Source: Dolomedes plantarius
Taxonomy: Eukaryota; Arthropoda; Arachnida; Araneae; Dolomedidae
Assembly: GCA_907164885.2 (NCBI GenBank)
Contig: OU015492.1
Coordinates: 45,722,893-45,786,892, forward strand
Reading direction: 5' to 3'
Length of the DNA stretch: 64,000 nt
The position numbers and the translations under genes were made by a program. This document shows, one piece after another, positions 13,338 to 25,398 of this stretch. The notes under the pieces are model-generated. The model was not told where the DNA came from, ran no database searches, and saw only the letters and a program-made list of their open reading frames with translations. The first letter of the stretch is position 1; every line of letters starts with the position of its first letter.

Positions 13338-14744
13338 CACTGCTGGTCACTGTAAATGCAACACCCTGAAGGAAACATGCAAATAACATGAAATTTACAA
13401 CATGCATTAGCGGAGGTGAGATATGCAAATGATTAGAATTTCAGCGCAGACGCACATCACGCGCGCCTGTGGCGCCACTTCAAAGCGCTATTTAAGGCTT
13501 GGAGATTTCGACGATTTCAAGTTCGGCAATTGTGTTTTTCTTGTGGTTTTTTTCAAAAAAACGATCAATTATGCCTCGTCGAAAACAGCGATCATCTTTT
13601 GATCAAGTATCCGAGTTCGACAGAGGAAGGATAGTGGCCTACCGAGATTGTGGATTATCTTTCAGGGAAATCGGTAGTCGTGTTGGATGAAACCAAACAA
13701 CTGTAATGCGGATATGTGATAGTTGGATACAGGAGGGTGCGACGGACCGGCGTGTTCGATCGCATCCACCTCAGCGCACTTCACGTGATGACAGGCAAAT
13801 TGTGCGCATGGCAGTGACGGATCGCTCAGTCACATCACGAACCATAGCACAGCACATGCAGTCTGTAACGCATCATCCAGTGTCTGCGCGTACCATTCGA
13901 CGCCGTTTACAGCAGAGTGGTCTGTCCGCAAGACGTCCATTGCTTTGTCTACCCTTGACGCAGAACCACAGACGTCTCCGCCGCCAATGGTGCGACGACA
14001 GAAGGATGTGGACGGCAGAATGGAATGAAATTGTCTTTACTGACGAGTCACGCTTCTGTCTGCAATACCACGATGGTCGCATTCGAGTCTCGAGACACCG
14101 TGAAGAGAGGATGCTGAACAGCTGCGTTATGCACCGCCACACTGGTCCTGCACCGGGTATTATGGTATGGGGCGGTATTGGATATCCCTCTCGCACACCT
14201 CTAGTACGCATTGCCGGTACTTTAAACAGCCAGCGCTACATCTCCGAGGTGTTGGAGCCAGTTGTCCTTCCTTACCTTCAGGGCTTGCCCACAGCCATAT
14301 TTCAACAGGATAATGCGCGACCAGACGTGGTACGCATTGTCCAACGGCTCTTCGTCAATTGCCAGATTGAATTGCTTCCCTGGCCGCCTCGCTCTCCGGA
14401 TCTTTCGCTGATAGAAAACATGTGGTTCATGGTTGCTCTACGATTGACCCAGATTCCATCCCCAGCTGCCACAGCAGAACAACTTTGGCAACGTGTGGAA
14501 GCTGCTTGGTCTGCTGTACTCCAAGAGCTCATCCAAAGTCTCTTTGAATCAATGCCGAGGCGTGTGGCAGCGGTGATCTTCAACAATGGCGGCTACTCTG
14601 GCTACTGATTTTGGCAGGAACCACACTTCACAGAAGTCTATAAATTTAATCATTTGATACTTGGTCAACATGTTATCTACAAAATAAATTTTGTTGTGAT
14701 ATCTCTTGTCTTTCTTGGTGTTGCAGTTTGGGTGGCCAGCAGTG
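13338..14744 (+). mobile_element. Tc1-like element, copy 1
   Basis: A 1407-bp element between TA (13336-13337) and TA (14745-14746). Terminal inverted repeats begin CACTGCTGG on both ends and continue for about 28 bp with few mismatches. The transposase reads on the plus strand with one premature stop. It is very similar to the element at 18751-20154, so both are recent. Confidence 0.93.
13571..14608 (+). pseudogene. Tc1-like transposase, one premature stop
   Basis: DD34E transposase of about 345 codons. The start is the ATG at 13571 (MPRRKQRSSF). An N-terminal paired-type helix-turn-helix is followed by a second DNA-binding region (residues ~45-110), then the catalytic core: FTDESRF, FQQDNARP, and IENMW with 34 residues between the second D and the E. 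The only lesion is TGA at 13688-13690 (codon 40). The sister copy at 18.9-19.9 kb has an arginine codon there, so a CGA to TGA change at a CpG is likely. Downstream the frame is open to 14608. The second signature reads DNARPD where the sister has DNARPR. Confidence 0.92.
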
Positions 14745-15389
14745 TAGATAAACCATGTCTGTATGGATGGGTCATATAAAAGACCATAGATGATTCATGA
14801 CAGCAATCATAGGAGGAGTGGATCAAGACAGCACGTTTGCTCTATATTTTTCGTGGCGCCATCTCTTGTTCAAATATGCAACTAGTTTTCATTATAAATA
14901 TAATATAATATTAGCATTCGATCTTTGTTTGAATATAGGTACTGTAAATATTCCAATAGTATATGTCTCTATTACATTTTTTTCTGGGGGGGGGGGGCGA
15001 TATATTTTAATTTTTCGAAGGAGGCCTTGATATCCTTAAATTTGTAAAGCACTTCTTTAGGATAATTCAACAAATTTTTTATTTGGAGTGATAATATGAA
15101 TACAGTTAGTTGAAATTTTAATTCTTAGCTTTACCTTTGTGGCAGAGTTTTCACTCGACATTTCAGTTTGAAAAGGCATTTAAAAGGAAATCGTAACCTG
15201 CGAGTAATAAAAGAGATTTTAAAGTACAATGTATGTGCCTATCTTTTGGGCACTTTTTTGAAAAATGTGAAATTTTTATTGAACACATGTTTTTAGTTAA
15301 AACAGGGAACAAAACTATGGATTAAAAATTTATTGGAATTTTTATTAACTTTTTTAATTTAGGCGGTATTTAGTCTAATTTTAGTAAAA

Positions 15390-15442
15390 ATTATTGCTTA
15401 TGCCAAATTTGGCATAAGCAATAATAGAAGGTTAACCTTCTA
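15390..15442. repeat. Two adjoining perfect palindromes
   Basis: A 36-bp perfect palindrome (15390-15425, centre CCAAATTTGG) is followed, sharing one base, by an 18-bp perfect palindrome (15425-15442, centre GGTTAACC). Both lack a loop. They lie in the spacer of the large-inverted-repeat element, off its midpoint. Confidence 0.95.
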
Positions 15443-15702
15443 TAGCAAAATCTAACCAATATATTTAATTTTTTTCAACAATATATTAGTAAATCACTTA
15501 TCTGTATTATGAAGCAAACGATTACCAATACCTCTTAAATTTACTAAAATATACCAAATTTTGTATAGACAACATGGTTTTCTTTAAAACATTGATAAAT
15601 TTTTCAATAAAAGTAGCTCTTAAATTAATAAATATATATTTACAACCTATATTTTGCCTAATAACATACCAATAAATAAGCAGAACCTTGTGACATAATT
15701 TT

Positions 15703-15730
15703 ATCTCATTTCTCTTTTAAGAAATGAGAT
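15703..15730. repeat. Short inverted repeat
   Basis: 11-bp arms ATCTCATTTCT and AGAAATGAGAT around a 6-base loop. Too short and too distant from any gene to call a terminator or RNA. Confidence 0.8.
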
Positions 15731-18700
15731 TTTTTGTAAACGTGAAAAAGGGAAAATGCAGCTTTCCAGAAAACGCAAATTAAGATTTTAAGGTAGGCCC
15801 CAAAATTATGTATAAATTTTACAACCTCAAAATTCACCATATTTGTTGGTTAAGCCTTACTTGGCTTTTTTAAAAATTAATTTTGATTTTCTTTTAGCTT
15901 TTAATATTTTTCTGGATGTTTTTGTAGTTGGCAGTATTTGTCACCTCGATTTCCTTATTCGCTCGATGTCAATTTCCTTGTAGTTTTTTAACATTTCCGA
16001 TTCAGTTTTCATTCCTAAATAATTAAAAACAGGTATGAGACCAATAAAACCTGAATTAAATAGTATCACTGCAATAGAAGTCCCTAATAACAATGTTTGC
16101 AGTTGAACAATTGTTCCGAGTCATACCATGCAAAAAATTTTTAGTAATTTCTGGTTACAAAGTTCTAAGCAAGATTAAAAGTAAAGAAACGGCTTGTTTA
16201 CATTTCTGTGGCCCTGTAAAAGGTCACTTTTGGTTTCAAAACGTTCAGTTCCATTTTATAATTTGGATTAGAACTCTTCTTCTAATTATCGCTGAACCAA
16301 AAGTAAAGCATTTTTAAAATCCCAAATGCTTGAAATTGAATTTAAAATAATTTGAAAAAAATTTGAAAATTTTTGCGAGGGTAGGCATATACCTTTTAGG
16401 AGTTCAATAATTTTAGAAGTAAATTAATTTAATTTTTAAATATTAACGAGTATAATATGTGGTTTGCAAATCATCAACTTTTACGAAATAATATGCAAAT
16501 TTATTTGTAAATATTTTTCTATATGTAATTTTAAAGGTGTCAGTATAATAATCAATTTCAAAGGCAAGTAAAGTGATTTAAGACAATAAAATATTTTTTG
16601 TATAGAATCAATTTAACTCTTTCTTATAAAATAGTATGTATGAAATTATTTTAGAACAAAAAAGTAATACTTTTCTAAAATATTTCAGAGAAACAGAGTT
16701 AATTATAATTTTTTTATTAAACAAAACCTTACTTATTATATGGATAATCAAAATCTGCATTAATACATAGAACTTCGCTCTTTGAAAGGAGTGCTTTACA
16801 AATTTATGGATATCAAGGCCTCCGTGGAAAAATTAAAATATTTCGCCCTCCCTCCCTCCCCCCCCCCCCCCCCCCCCCCCCCCTGAAAAAATGTAGAAAC
16901 ATATACTATTAGAATATTTACAGTACCTATATGCAAATAAAGATCGAATGCTAATATATTATATTTATAATGAAAACTAGTTGTATATTTGAAAAAGAGA
17001 TGGCGCCACAAAAAATATAGAGCAAACGTGCTGTCTTGATCCACTCCTATCATAGGCTGTTGTTCTTAGGACCGAATTCAATGTAGCGTTTTAGCTCTTT
17101 AGCTAGTTAACTAGTTAGCTCTTTAGCAAACCTCAATTTTGCTAACTGTTAGCACATCGGCATTCAAATGGCCCGTTCGCTCTCCGATCCGAGCACCACT
17201 CTCCGACGAGGGAATGTTCGGCAAGCCTAGGAAGCTTTTAAGCTAATGCTCTCAGTAAGCCAATCAGACAGCCCAAATTCATCGCCAGCGCGACATCAAA
17301 TGTAAACAAACATGGAAACTTCGGAACTGATAAAATAAAAATAATAAAAACGAGTAATGCCTGCATACGCAACAAAAGAAAAATGAATCAAATGATTTTA
17401 AATTTGTGGATAGAATACTTAGAAATATTTTCATAATTCTATGTTCAACTTTATTTGAAATATTTATAATTCACTATGTTAAATTACCGGAAGCTTTATT
17501 TTTCTTTTCTTTTAGCAAACTGCCACATTTTTTTAAATTAATTAGTAGAGAATACAGATGATGAAAAATATTACGAATATGGAGGATATGTAGTAGAATA
17601 TATTTAAAACAAAGTTTAGCTAAATGTTAAAATATCGTTGTATTCAGTAATCTAACCTTCCAAAAGCTATTTATTTTGACATAAAAAAAAGTTTCTGATA
17701 AAATGATACACTGAACTTTATGTGATGCCCTTGTTTCGATTAAATACGTTTAATAAAAACTTTTAAAATAGTTATCACATTGATGTGTTTCCCATCTGAA
17801 ATAAAACACATTCAAATCTCTGAAGTTTATACTAACAGCATGATATTTAAAATTTTCAAATATACACATTATATTATACAGACAAACTTTAAATTAAATA
17901 GTATTATTTAAGATGTACTCACCTGATTATTCTCAGTTAAGATTTAGAACTCATAACATTCAAATTATGCATCACAATTAATAGTAGCCAAAAAAATTAC
18001 AAGTACAGACACTGCTTCAGTATAAATACAGCACTGCACAAGAATTCATTTAGCTCAATCTTTTAAATGTTGATACAATATCTTTTTAAGAAAATCGATA
18101 GATTTTACACTCTTTTAAACATATCCATGTGTAAATGAAGAAAATGCTAAATCTAGTTTAATTGAAGTACAAGGGAATACAATTGATAGTACTTTTTTTT
18201 TCGACTATCACTAATTTTGGTTCATTGCAAATATACAATTTTAAGATATTCATTTCATTCCTTACACTAGGTGCAAATAAGCAATGTTTAAAAGATATAA
18301 GCAATATATAAGCAATATATAAAGAATATAAGCAAATAAGCAATGTTTAAAAGTATTTGCTACTGCATACTTAAGTTACTATCATTTTTCAATTTATGGC
18401 GATAAAAATTAAAAATTTCAAGTTATCTTAAATGTTGTAGTCATGCAGAAAAAAACACAGTTTCACAAATATAACAGTCAAACAAAATTAAATATAATTA
18501 ATTTCTGTATTAATCTTTTTCTTTATGAAGAATAGGGCAGTAAAATACTCAGCTGCATTGTAGTTTTGTAGTTTAATATTTTAATTTACAGAGTGATATA
18601 TCTGTAAAGTACTATCAATTTCAATGGAATACAATTGATAGTACTTTGTAAAGTACAGCTACAATGCAGCAGTAAAATACATCAGTACAGTAAAATACTC

Positions 18701-18750
18701 AGCTGCATTGTAGTTTTGTAGTTTAGTATTTTAATTTACAGAGTGACATA

Positions 18751-20154
18751 CACTGCTGGCCACCCAAATTGCAACACCAAGAAAGACAAGAGATATCACA
18801 ACAAAATTTATTTTGTAGATAACATGTTGACCAAATATCAAATGATTAAATTTATAGACTTCTGTGAAGTGTGGTTCCTGCCAAAATCAGTAGCCAGAGT
18901 AGCCGCCATTGTTGGAGATCACCGCTGCCACACGCCTCGGCATTGATTCAAAGAGACTTTGGATGAGTTCTTGGGGTACAGCAGACCAAGCAGCTTCCAC
19001 ACGTTGCCAAACTTGATCTGCTGTGGCAGCTGGGGATGGAATCTGGGTCAATCGTAGAGCAACCATGAACCACATGTTTTCTATCGGCGAAAGATCCGGA
19101 GAGCGAGGCGGCCAGGGAAGCAATTCAATCTGGCGATTGACGAAGAACCGTTGGACAATGCGTGCCACGCGTGGTCGCGCATTATCCTGTTGAAATATGG
19201 CTGTGGGCAAGCCCTGAAGGTAAGGAAGAACAACTGGCTCCAACACCTCGGAGATGTAGCGCTGGCTGTTTAAAGTACCGGCAATGCGTACTAGAGGTGT
19301 GCGAGGGTGATATCCAATACCGCCCCATACCATAATACCCGGTGCAGGACCAGTGTGGCGGTGCATAACGCAGCTGTTCAGCATCCTCTCTTCACGGTGT
19401 CTCCAGACTCGAATGCGTGGTGTTGCAGACAGAAGCGTGACTCGTCAGTAAAGACAATTTCATTCCATTCTGCCGTCCACATCCTTCTGTCATCGCACCA
19501 TTGGCGGCGGAGACGTCTGTGGTTCTGCGTCAAGGGTAGACAAAGCAATGGACGTCTTGCGGACAGACCACTCTGCTGTAAACGGCGTCGAATGGTACGC
19601 GCAGACACATGGGTGATGCGTTACAGACTGCATGTGATGTGCTATGGTTCGTGATGTGACTGAGCGATCCGTCACTGCCATGCGCACAATTTGCCTGCCA
19701 TCACGTGAAGTGGTGCGCTGAGGTGGATGCGATCGAACACGCCGGTCCGTCGTACCCTCCTGCATCCAACGATCACATATCCGTATTACAGTTGTTTGGT
19801 TTCGTCCAACACGACTACCGATTTCCCTGAAAGATAATCCACAATCTCGGTAGGCCACTATCCTTCCTCTGTCGAACTCGGATACTTGATCAAAAGATGA
19901 TCGCTGTTTTCGACGAGGCATAATTGATCGTTTTTTTAAAAAAAACCACAAGAAAAACACAATTGCCGAACTTGAAATCGTCGAAATCTCCAAGCCTTAA
20001 ATAGCGCTTTGAAGTGGCGCCACAGGCGCGCGTGGTGTGCGTCTGCACTGAAATTCTAATCATTTGTATATCTCACCTCCGCTAATGCATGTTGTAAATT
20101 TCATGTTATTTGCATGTTTCCTTCAGGGTGATGCATTTACAGTTGCCAGCAGTG
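18751..20154 (-). mobile_element. Tc1-like element, copy 2
   Basis: A 1404-bp element between TA (18749-18750) and TA (20155-20156), with CACTGCTGG-starting ends. It is oriented opposite to copy 1 at 13338 and nearly identical to it along the whole length. It inserted into the 430-bp repeat array: joining its flanks restores a sequence matching the neighbouring repeat near 18590. Confidence 0.92.
18887..19921 (-). pseudogene. Tc1-like transposase, two frameshifts
   Basis: Same DD34E transposase as at 13571-14608. The start is the ATG at 19919-19921 (MPRRKQ). Codon 40 is arginine here, so the stop of copy 1 is absent. The frame breaks at about 19610, where an extra base precedes the CVCAYHS reading. 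It breaks again near 19420, where about 7 bp are missing after FCLQHH. The last segment (18887-19384) is open to the natural stop and keeps DNARP and IENMW. The two copies carry different lesions, so each was probably active at or near insertion. Confidence 0.9.
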
Positions 20155-22249
20155 TATCTGCAAAGTACTATCAATTACAATGGAATACAATTGATAGTAC
20201 TTTGTTTTTGTCGACTATCACTGAGTTTGACTCATACCTATTCAAAGATACAATTTTAAAGTATTCATTTCATTCATTACACTAGGTGCAAATAAGCAAT
20301 GTTTAAAAGATAAAGTAACGAAGTAATGCATAGTTAAGTTACTATATTTTATTCAATTTGTGGCGATAAAAATTCAAAATTTCAAGTTATCTTAAATTTT
20401 GCAGTTATGCAGAAAAAAAATACATTTTCTCAAATATTCTAGAATTTTCTTAAGAAGCACACAGAGAACAGTCAAGAAGCAGTTGATTGAATCACATTAT
20501 AAATATAACAGTCAAACAAAATTAAATGTAATTAATTTCTGCAGTAATCTTTTTTCTATGTGAGGAATTCAGTAATTTAATCCACAATTCAATTAGTACA
20601 ATTTAGTATAATGGAATACAATTGATAGTATTTTTTTTTTTGGTCAACTATCATTAATTTTGGTTCATAGCTATGCAACAAATATATAATTTTAAGGTAT
20701 TCATTTTATTCGTTATACTAGGTGCAAATAAGCAATATTTAAAAGATAAAGTAATGAAGTACTACATAGTTAAGCTACTATATTTTATTCAATTTGTGGC
20801 GATAAAAATTTAAAATTTCAAGTTACCTTAAATTTTGCAGTTATGCAGAAAAAAAATACAATTTCACAAATATTTTAGAATTTTCTGAAGAAACACACAG
20901 AGAACAATCAACAAGCAGTTGATTGAATCACATTATAAATATAATAGTTACAGAAACATGGTTTGTACCAAATTTCATAGTCCTGGCTGAAATTTCAAGA
21001 CCCATAGCTAAGCCAAATTTGATTTTAGTTATAGTTTGATTAATTTTTAATAGAACATTATATTAGTTCAGGAATAAGCTTGTGCATTGTAAAATTTAAC
21101 ATTAGTAACTGCTTTTGAAAAGGCATGACTTTTTCTAACACTTAAATTTTGTTTACATATTAAAAAAGAAGAAAAAAAGTAAAGTCCTGGAAACTGGAAT
21201 TAACCACATTTTATAAAATTGAAACAAACAGAAATTAATGTTGTGCTCATGAAAATCATACTTAAAGACATATTATAGCTGTACTTTTTTTAGATTGAAA
21301 AAAAAGTTTCTTCTGGGTAATCATTCAATTACAGACTGACAAAATTTAACAGAATAAAACAATTATTGCACACATGGGAGAGCAGTTTCTTCACAGACAT
21401 ACTAGATAAAATTGTTCCTTTTATGTAAAAGAGTAATAAATGGGAAAAATCAATATGGTTTTTATTAAAAAAGAGCAACAGCCAGGAAGAACAACCCATT
21501 TTATATACATCAAAATTTAATTTCCAGGGAACAGGTATTGGGCTTGAAGCTTGTAATTTGTCTGGGAAGAGGAATATAAATTTTTAAAATGCTTTCCAGC
21601 TTAGATGCAAATATTTTGTAGTGTTATTACTAAGTTTCTGGTGATTGATACAATTCTCATTCTTTAGCACGAAGAATGATTAATTTAACGTATTTTCTAA
21701 AATTCTTCTGTGCTCTTCCACTACGGATATCTAAACTGAGAAGAGATCAAATGTTTGATAGTTAAAATCTATATTTCGTTTGTGTGTGCGAACTGTATAT
21801 AACTCGTCCATTTTACAACACAAGCGAAAGCGGTTAAAGCTACAGAAATTCTCAAATCATTATACTAATCACTAATACCATAATGTCTACTGTAAATTTC
21901 CAAATCATTATACATAACGGTAAACATGAAATTTTTTTAAAGTGCCCGTAACAAAAGATTAATCTAATTAACAAAAGATAATTTGCTTACTTATAACGTA
22001 TTTTACGTAACTGCTAAATAAATATAATTTGGAATATTAAAAAATACAAGAAAGAGTTAATTACTAACTTCAAAACAGTAGAAACTAGTCGAAACCTTAA
22101 TCAAAACAAAAACACCATCAGAGAAACCACCTAGCAAGCGTTAGCTAACAGGCGACCGGATATTTCGCTCTTTTTGGGCATTTGAATACAAATTAGCTAA
22201 CTAGCTAATGTAGCTAAATGTAGCGAATTCTACTTGGTGATACCCGAAC

Positions 22250-22427
22250 CAGGGCCGCCGTCAACTGAGCCAGGGCCCGGGGCAAAATAATACAGCGGGG
22301 CCCCCCTCTCCACTCAATATTTGAACATTGTATACATTTTTTAGTCAACTCTTATTTAACCGGGCCCCCTGCCAGCCCGGGCTCCTGGGCATTTGCCTCC
22401 CGTCCCCCCCCCCTGTCGCCGGCCCTG
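22250..22427. mobile_element. hAT MITE with exact 8-bp TSD
   Basis: A 178-bp GC-rich element, ends CAGGGCCGCCGTCA and, inward from the right, CAGGGCCGGCGACAGG. The duplication ACCCGAAC is exact (22242-22249, 22428-22435). It closes the 10.5-22.4 kb mobile-element block. Confidence 0.93.
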
Positions 22428-22435
22428 ACCCGAAC

Positions 22436-24224
22436 ATACTATCAAGCGTACTTATTTTAAAAACCTTTTAATCTTTTAAAGCAATTTAACTTCTTTATAG
22501 AAGATGAGCATTACCACTTCAATGCTCACTGGTAGATTTTAAAATTATCGTCACGATGACGTCATGTTTTCGTATGTCCCGAGATTAAGGCCCAATATTT
22601 AATTTCGATTCGTATGATGACAGTTTATATCAATCTATATCGAATTCCCTTTTCGTTAACATAGCTCACAAAGTTTGTTTTTTTCGCCATTTCGATTTTG
22701 CGTATCGAACATATCAGTTTATTTTCACGACCGTTGCGGAAGTTTTTGTGACGAAAGTGTAATCAGCTTCGAGAATAATTTTCAAGGGTTTTGAAGGGAT
22801 TCCATTTAACAATTCCTTTAGTTTAAATAACTAGTAAGCTAGGCAAAGACATCAGAACTATTAAAACTCATTCTTGTCTTTTGTATTGCCCATAAACTCT
22901 GACCGAAGTACTCAGAGGACGTACTGAAAAATCTATGATGTCATTGAAAATATCGTGGAGATTGGCTATTGGTTGACATGTCAAAAACCACGCCTTTCTC
23001 TAAAATTGGCGTCGCTTAAATGAAAAAGGATACATAACTACTTAATTTACCGGTATTTTAGGAATGATTATCTACAGATAAACACATTTTTAAATATTAT
23101 ATACAAAAGCCCTGTTTGTTACATTGAAATTTCATTATTTTGTTACCATTCCATTTAAATCTGTTGTCATTATATTATCCATCATATTCTGGCAACGTTC
23201 TTTTGTTTCCCTTTTCTCTATAGCAAGTGTCACAAAATTGTTTTTAAACATGATCTTGTTACCTTAGTAGTCGGTATTAATGTGTTTGTGGTGTTATATC
23301 AGCGCACATTTGTGGTTAAGTAAGTAATTTCGCAATTTGTTTAAAAATTTCCCTTTTTAGTTTTTGCTTGTATTTGATCCCTAGAAATTTTTTTTAGCGA
23401 ATTTATTATTTTTACACTATTTAGTAAAAATTTAAAAAAGTTACATATGATTTCATAAATGTAAACGTTAGACGTAAAATCATGTGGAATTAAATAATAT
23501 AAATTTGACCGAAATACCTCTGTTAACAAATAATCGTAAACCAAAAGCTTTTCAAATTCTTTTGACATGAAGGGCGCGGTGTATACGATTTTAAAATCTG
23601 CATACCGTAGTTGATGCCGTTTGTAAATAAAGAGCCTCTGATTTATGTCTAGAGCTTCTTATGAATTTGAATGTTTGTTGTCTGGTTATTATTTAATTTT
23701 TAACGAACTCCTTAATATTTTTAACTTTCTTAAGTGGCATAACTTTTACATGGAAGTAGTTCTTGGGAAATATAGATAATCTTAAGACATATTGATGAGT
23801 TTAAATAAAAATTCCGTTAAATTTTTACTTGCATATAATTGCATAAAAATGTTCAATTAATATTGTATAATGTACTTAATACACTTATTACAATGAAACA
23901 GGTTAAAAAGCAAGCATTTAGTGTACTTCACTACGGATATCTTTAAGTATGCCTGTGTATTAGTACTTAAATAAATAGAAAATCTTAAAGATATTCAATT
24001 TAGGCCTTTAAGTTATTTAGTGTTGTTGCTTTTTTCTGATAGGAATTATGTCTATTTTATTTTAATTTACCATTATTTCCGTTTCATCTAAAATGCATTA
24101 TGATTTGGATAGATTCAAAAGTTGCATTAAAATAAAATTGTTACAGGTTTGATACTAATGTATTATAAAGTATTTTGCATTGAAGTGTTAAAGAATTATT
24201 GTATAAACACCATGTAATATGTAC
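22436..24224. other. Non-coding stretch, CpG-containing left part
   Basis: No exon recognised. Between about 22550 and 22770 CpG is more frequent than in the surroundings, and a palindromic TGACGTCA (CRE/ATF-type site) lies near 22558. This might be promoter-like sequence, but no transcript is visible. The rest is plain AT-rich DNA. Confidence 0.35.
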
Positions 24225-24545
24225 AAGAATGACTATAAAGCATTCAATATGGTTTTGATAATGTATATTATGATCTTTGACCTCTATGAAATTATTAACT
24301 CTTTTTCTCCTTAACTTAATTTGCTTTAAAGTATAAACTGATAACTCTCCAATAGAAGAATGCGTAAAAGTGGGGATTGTTGTTTGTAACTATTTATAGC
24401 TGTTTTTCTATTTATGTCTCAGTTGGGAAAACATAAATGCTTTTGTCATAGAGACAGTAGCAGTATGTAATGCTTCTCTTCAATTATAATGTCATCTAGA
24501 TCAATGGTGTGCAAACTGTGGGTCCTGACCCACAGAGGGGTCGTG
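24225..24545. repeat. Tandem duplication, left copy (321 bp)
   Basis: Nearly identical, and of the same length, to 25399-25719. It contains 277 bp of flank plus the first 44 bp of the hAT relic. Copies differ at only a handful of bases. Confidence 0.93.
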
Positions 24546-25324
24546 AAAAAAATTGGAGGGGTCACAAGTAGTCTGAAGCAAATTTATATACTGAATTATT
24601 TAATTAAAAAAACAGGCTTTAAGTTTTCTATAATCACATATCTTTAATATTTTTATTAATATTTTTATTAATATTTTTCATATGTTAAAAATATATATTG
24701 TTGAATAAGGAGTCCAACAGTCTTAAAGACTATATTGCTTCCATTGGCTTTGTCCCATATGTGCGAGATTGGGTTTTCAAATTGAGTAATAAAAACCAAA
24801 CAATGATAATATGAGAGTGGCATTCTCAAATATTGAACAAATATATGAGGTCAGATTCACACTTCTCATTGATTTTTTTCTTGTTTAGTTTTATATAGAT
24901 AAATGAAGTTTATAATTTTCAGTGTTTTAATAGGAAGCTTATCATTAAAAAAAAAAATTCTCATTTTTAATTTATGTTTTTGTCAATGTTTACCTAAATG
25001 AAATATAAATGCATATTAATATTTAAGTATGAATTTTTAGTCACATGAGCAAAAAACAAGATGGTTAGGAAGACATTTTTTTTCAATTGTTATTATGCAA
25101 AATATGTGTCCAATATTAATAGTTCATGGATTTTTGAGATAGTTTCTCAAAATAGATAGTTTCTCAAAATTTGTCTATTTTGCTTTTCTATACTTTTGTC
25201 AACAATTTCCTAATTTTTACATTACTACTTTTAAATTTCTGTTACCAGTAAATTTTTATTGGGGTTTCGTGATTTTTCATGGAAAGAAAATGGGTACCGG
25301 TCCACAAAATTTTGCGCACCACTG
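24502..25324 (+). mobile_element. hAT relic (SCAND3/FAM200-like) with hATC remnant
   Basis: An 823-bp element with ends CAATGGTGTGCAAACTG and, inward from the right, CAGTGGTGCGCAAAATTTTG. Flanks ATCTAGAT (24494-24501) and ATCTCCAT (25325-25332) agree at 6 of 8. At about 24730-24850 the plus strand reads LPLALSHMCEIGFSN and, in a second frame, NDNMRVAFSNIEQI. These are recognisable pieces of the C-terminal dimerisation (hATC) region. Most of the transposase is lost. Confidence 0.75.
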
Positions 25325-25357
25325 ATCTCCATAATTACTCGGGGTTTGTCATGTACT

Positions 25358-25393
25358 CTGAGTTGAAACTAACTTGACTTAGTTTCAACTCAG
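25358..25393. repeat. Fold-back at duplication junction
   Basis: Perfect 15-bp arms CTGAGTTGAAACTAA and TTAGTTTCAACTCAG around CTTGAC. It ends 5 bp before the right copy of the 321-bp duplication begins. Confidence 0.9.
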
Positions 25394-25398
25394 ACTAT

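Larger units (their letters stand above)
14814..17048. mobile_element. 2.2-kb element with ~240-bp inverted arms and 8-bp TSD
   Basis: Bounded by an exact 8-bp duplication ATCATAGG (14806-14813, 17049-17056). Both ends read AGGAGTGGATCAAGACAGCA inward. The arms (about 14814-15053 and 16790-17048) stay similar throughout and each contains a homopolymer: 13 G on the left, about 25 C on the right. The 1.7-kb spacer has no convincing coding region but holds perfect palindromes (15390-15442). Superfamily is uncertain: an 8-bp duplication fits hAT, P or Merlin, but the ends do not begin with CA. It is non-autonomous as seen. Confidence 0.82.
18167..20950. repeat. Three diverged ~430-bp tandem units, interrupted by Tc1
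   Basis: Units begin near 18167, 20178 and 20609. Each has ATACAATTGATAGTA, a T-run, CTAGGTGCAAATAAGCAA, TGGCGATAAAAATT and TTATGCAGAAAAAAA blocks in the same order. Units 2 and 3 are spaced about 431 bp. Units 1 and 2 are separated by the inserted Tc1 and by a 150-bp tandem duplication (18539-18600 repeated at 18689-18750). No coding capacity. Confidence 0.75.
17074..22233. mobile_element. Candidate ~5.2-kb inverted-end element, TAGCTA-rich ends
   Basis: The left side (17074-17210) and right side (22130-22233) are imperfect inverted copies. Each has GAATTC, then TAGCT-rich sequence (left core AGCTAGTTAACTAGTTAGC), then a block related to ATTCAAATG-CCC, then GAGCGAA/TCGCTCT. The interior holds three ~430-bp tandem repeats and the second Tc1 copy. 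No target duplication could be identified and no transposase is seen. The outline as one mobile element is inference; the homology between the ends is seen directly. Confidence 0.5.

Noticed and set aside
13873..14586. Minus-strand frames opposite the Tc1 transposase (112 and 94 codons), and 19307-19654 opposite copy 2
   Set aside because: Antisense shadows of the DD34E reading frame.
18167..20950. CRISPR-like or satellite array
   Set aside because: Units are about 430 bp, only three, diverged, and broken by a transposon; no spacers of constant size, and the DNA is eukaryotic.
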